Origin: Candidatus Desantisbacteria bacterium CG1_02_49_89
GTDB taxonomy: Bacteria > Desantisbacteria > UBA1551
Assembly: GCA_001871075.1 (NCBI GenBank)
Contig: MNUP01000082.1
Span: 1-7,935 of the forward strand
Direction of reading: 5' to 3'
DNA: 7,935 nt
Part shown: positions 6,741-7,935 of the stretch, in pieces
Layout: each line of letters opens with the position of its first letter
Numbering within the stretch: the first letter of the stretch is position 1
Notes under the pieces: generated by a model
Told to the model about the DNA's origin: nothing
What the model saw: only the letters and a program-made list of their open reading frames with translations
Databases searched by the model: none
Translations under genes and position numbers: made by a program

Positions 6741-6774
6741 GATTACGGTGATTTCAAAAGAGATTACGGTGATT
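6741..6774. repeat. Direct repeat GATTACGGTGATT x2
   Basis: Two identical 13-bp copies (6741-6753 and 6762-6774) with a 21-bp period, which is three heptads. They lie in the leader between the putative promoter and the Shine-Dalgarno of the RmlD-like gene, and the second copy overlaps the putative -10. Confidence 0.8.
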
Positions 6775-6802
6775 ATATTAAGTGTCAAGTGTCAAGTATC
6801 AA
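6772..6802 (-). promoter_or_regulatory. Putative promoter of RmlD-like gene, -35 from heptad array
   Basis: TATAAT on the minus strand (6772-6777) is preceded by TTGATA (6797-6802) with a 19-nt spacer, longer than the optimum of 17. Exact TTGACA hexamers occur in the other heptads, but at spacings of 5, 12 and 26 nt. Transcription would start near 6765, about 42 nt before the ATG. The -10 is perfect; the spacing is the weak point. Confidence 0.4.
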
Positions 6803-6810
6803 GTGTCAAG
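6783..6810 (+). repeat. Heptanucleotide array, 4 x TGTCAAG type, intergenic
   Basis: Four contiguous units: TGTCAAG, TGTCAAG, TATCAAG, TGTCAAG, 28 bp in total. This is the reverse orientation of the related array at 1279-1306 (CTTGACT/CTTGATA), and the only heptad array here outside a coding region. Confidence 0.9.
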
Positions 6811-6828
6811 CTTGAAACTAAAATAATA

Positions 6829-6862
6829 TTTCGTGCTTTCGTGACACTTTCGTGATTTCGTG
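6829..6862. repeat. TTTCGTG repeat, four copies
   Basis: TTTCGTG occurs at 6829-6835, 6837-6843, 6848-6854 and 6856-6862 (spacings 8, 11 and 8). The cluster ends 6 bp past the stop codon of the upstream RmlD-like gene. It has no obvious hairpin, so it does not look like a terminator; none is visible in this gap. Confidence 0.85.
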
Positions 6863-6868
6863 GAAATT

Positions 6869-7825
6869 TCAGAGTTTCCAGGTCGAAAGATAATCTTTCA
6901 GCGCGTCCTGCCAGGTTCCCATTTTCGCCATCCCAAGCAGTTTTAACTTGTAGCTTTCCAGCGCTTCAGAGCGCGCCCTGGGAGCGGGCGACGGGAAACG
7001 GGACGAATCAACGGGCCTGACAGGGATGTTCTTCCCCAGTATCCTGCCTATCTCCACGGCAACGTCATACCTGCTGCACACGCCGGTGTTCGCCATGTGA
7101 TAAAGCCCGTAATAACCGGTCTTCATCAGATCCCTTATCCCCTCTACCAGCTGCGGAGCGTATGTAAGGGTCCCGTGCTTGTCGTTCACCGCGAGGATCT
7201 CGGGCCCGGGCGTCCCAGCTTGCCGGGCGTCACGGGGCGCCCGAACTTGTTCGGGGTCACGGGGTGCCCGAACTTGTTCGGGGTCACGGGGCGCCCGAAC
7301 TTGTTCGGGGATTTCTATTTCCCTGAACTGCCTTACTATTTTCCCCACGAACTTCTTGTCCTTTTCCTGGCCGCCGCCTATCATCCATCCGGCCCTGACT
7401 ATGTAATATTTCTTCAGGAGGCCCTGCACCGCCTTCTCGCCTTCCAGCTTTGTCCGGCCGTAGGTATTGGCGGGGCTGGGCCCGTCGAATTCCGTGTACG
7501 GCCCCTCTTTTTTTCCGTCGAAAACACCCGAAGTGCTGACGTACACCATGACTGCGCCGGTTTCCTGGCAGGCAAGCGCCACGTTCTGCGTGCCGATGGT
7601 GTTTGAAAGGAAGGCGTCATCCGGCTCGATCTGGCACCTGTCCACGTCGGTCTTCGCCGCAAGATGGATAACAAAATCAGGCTTTGCCTTTTTAACCGCC
7701 TTCATTACCCCGGCGGGATCCTTTATATCCAGCGTGTCTATGTCGGTAGCGATCAGCTCTTTTTCTTTAAAGAATTTGCTGACATAGCTGCCCACCATGC
7801 CGTTGGCGCCTGTAACGAAAATCAT
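6869..7825 (-). CDS. RmlD-like NAD(P)-dependent sugar-nucleotide reductase with in-frame repeat insert
   Basis: A 318-residue extended SDR, tandem paralogue of the protein at 5880-6722. It keeps TGANGMVGS (G6, G9, G12), D28/D30, T98 in STSGVFDG, and Y122/K126 in YGRTKLEGE, so catalysis should be intact; as in the paralogue, the DY of the classical RmlD STDYVFDG is missing. Residues about 173-209 have no counterpart in the paralogue: three copies of PEQVRAPRD plus a degenerate fourth, placed between the helix ending in KIVRQF and the strand ILAVND. This is expected to be an exposed loop. ATG at 7825 is chosen because AAGGAG lies 5 nt upstream and the protein then begins MIFVTGANG exactly like its paralogue; the same frame is open to an ATG at 7867, but that would add 14 unrelated residues and has no supported ribosome site. 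Probable role: nucleotide-sugar supply for the glycan genes downstream. Confidence 0.92.
   Translation of the reverse strand: MIFVTGANGMVGSYVSKFFKEKELIATDIDTLDIKDPAGVMKAVKKAKPDFVIHLAAKTDVDRCQIEPDDAFLSNTIGTQNVALACQETGAVMVYVSTSGVFDGKKEGPYTEFDGPSPANTYGRTKLEGEKAVQGLLKKYYIVRAGWMIGGGQEKDKKFVGKIVRQFREIEIPEQVRAPRDPEQVRAPRDPEQVRAPRDARQAGTPGPEILAVNDKHGTLTYAPQLVEGIRDLMKTGYYGLYHMANTGVCSRYDVAVEIGRILGKNIPVRPVDSSRFPSPAPRARSEALESYKLKLLGMAKMGTWQDALKDYLSTWKL
7202..7309 (-). repeat. In-frame 27-bp palindromic tandem repeat in RmlD-like gene
   Basis: Three units at 7229-7255, 7256-7282 and 7283-7309 differ at one position only (GGGGCGC versus GGGGTGC). A degenerate fourth (7202-7228) matches at a little over half its positions. 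Each unit holds the near-palindrome CCCGAACTTGTTCGGG and the palindrome GGGCGCCC. The 27-bp period equals nine codons, so copy number can change without breaking the frame. Confidence 0.93.
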
Positions 7826-7935
7826 CTGTTCTCCTTTGATAAAATTCCTCAAGGTATCTTTTGACACAGATTTACACAGATTGGCACAGATCTTACTTTT
7901 TCGGTTAATAATATTACAAAAAACAAAATTCCTGT
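7826..7935 (-). other. Leader region of first RmlD-like gene, with CACAGATT decamers
   Basis: Upstream of the Shine-Dalgarno (AAGGAG) lie three tandem decamers, GACACAGATT, TACACAGATT and GGCACAGATC (7863-7892), and then AT-rich DNA to the window end. The AT-rich part is where a promoter would be expected, but I see no convincing -35/-10 pair. Confidence 0.6.

Noticed and set aside
7202-7309. CRISPR-like repeat array
   Set aside because: Units are contiguous with no spacers, lie inside a gene and keep its frame.
7826-7867. Longer RmlD-like protein starting at 7867
   Set aside because: The extra 14 residues are absent from the paralogue and would run through the Shine-Dalgarno of the better start.
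7890-7919. Promoter TTGTAA-N18-TAAGAT upstream of the first gene
   Set aside because: Each hexamer matches consensus at only four of six positions in AT-rich DNA, so it is not distinguishable from chance.

Overview
The window is one side of a surface-polysaccharide or glycan-assembly locus. All eight genes I can support lie on the minus strand, so transcription runs from high to low coordinates. In that order they are: two tandem RmlD-like sugar-nucleotide reductases (6869-7825 and 5880-6722), a GT2 glycosyltransferase (4964-5719), a GT-C membrane glycosyltransferase (3742-4974), a GT4 glycosyltransferase (2606-3745), a second GT-C enzyme (1450-2640), a second GT2 enzyme (689-1453), and an extended-SDR NAD-dependent epimerase/dehydratase (1-591, cut by the window edge). 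No rRNA, tRNA, CRISPR array, transposase or phage gene is visible.

The five central genes overlap or touch (ATGA overlaps, an 11-nt overlap and a 35-nt overlap), so they are almost certainly one translationally coupled operon. The order GT2, GT-C, GT4, GT-C, GT2 suggests two undecaprenyl-phosphate-sugar synthases, each next to a polytopic transferase that would use the lipid-linked sugar. The GT4 enzyme would add a sugar from a nucleotide donor. The SDR proteins would make the nucleotide sugars. The final epimerase gene has its own promoter, with perfect consensus -35 and -10 hexamers 17 nt apart (647-675).

The most unusual content is the density of short repeats. There are four arrays of exactly four heptanucleotides (28 bp each). 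Three of them lie inside glycosyltransferase genes without breaking the frame (two in one GT2 gene, one in the GT4 gene) and one is intergenic. An in-frame 27-bp palindromic repeat adds about 37 residues to one RmlD paralogue and is absent from its neighbour. The gaps between the first three genes hold further families: TTTCGTG x4, GATTACGGTGATT x2, a CACAGATT decamer x3, and two palindromes. Several small repeat families seem to be spreading through this genome and settling in loops of proteins.

The organism is a bacterium with roughly balanced base composition, good GGAGG-type Shine-Dalgarno sites and sigma70-type promoters. Repeat-rich, glycosyltransferase-rich loci of this kind occur in uncultured candidate phyla such as Omnitrophota, but the window has no taxonomic marker and that placement is only a guess.
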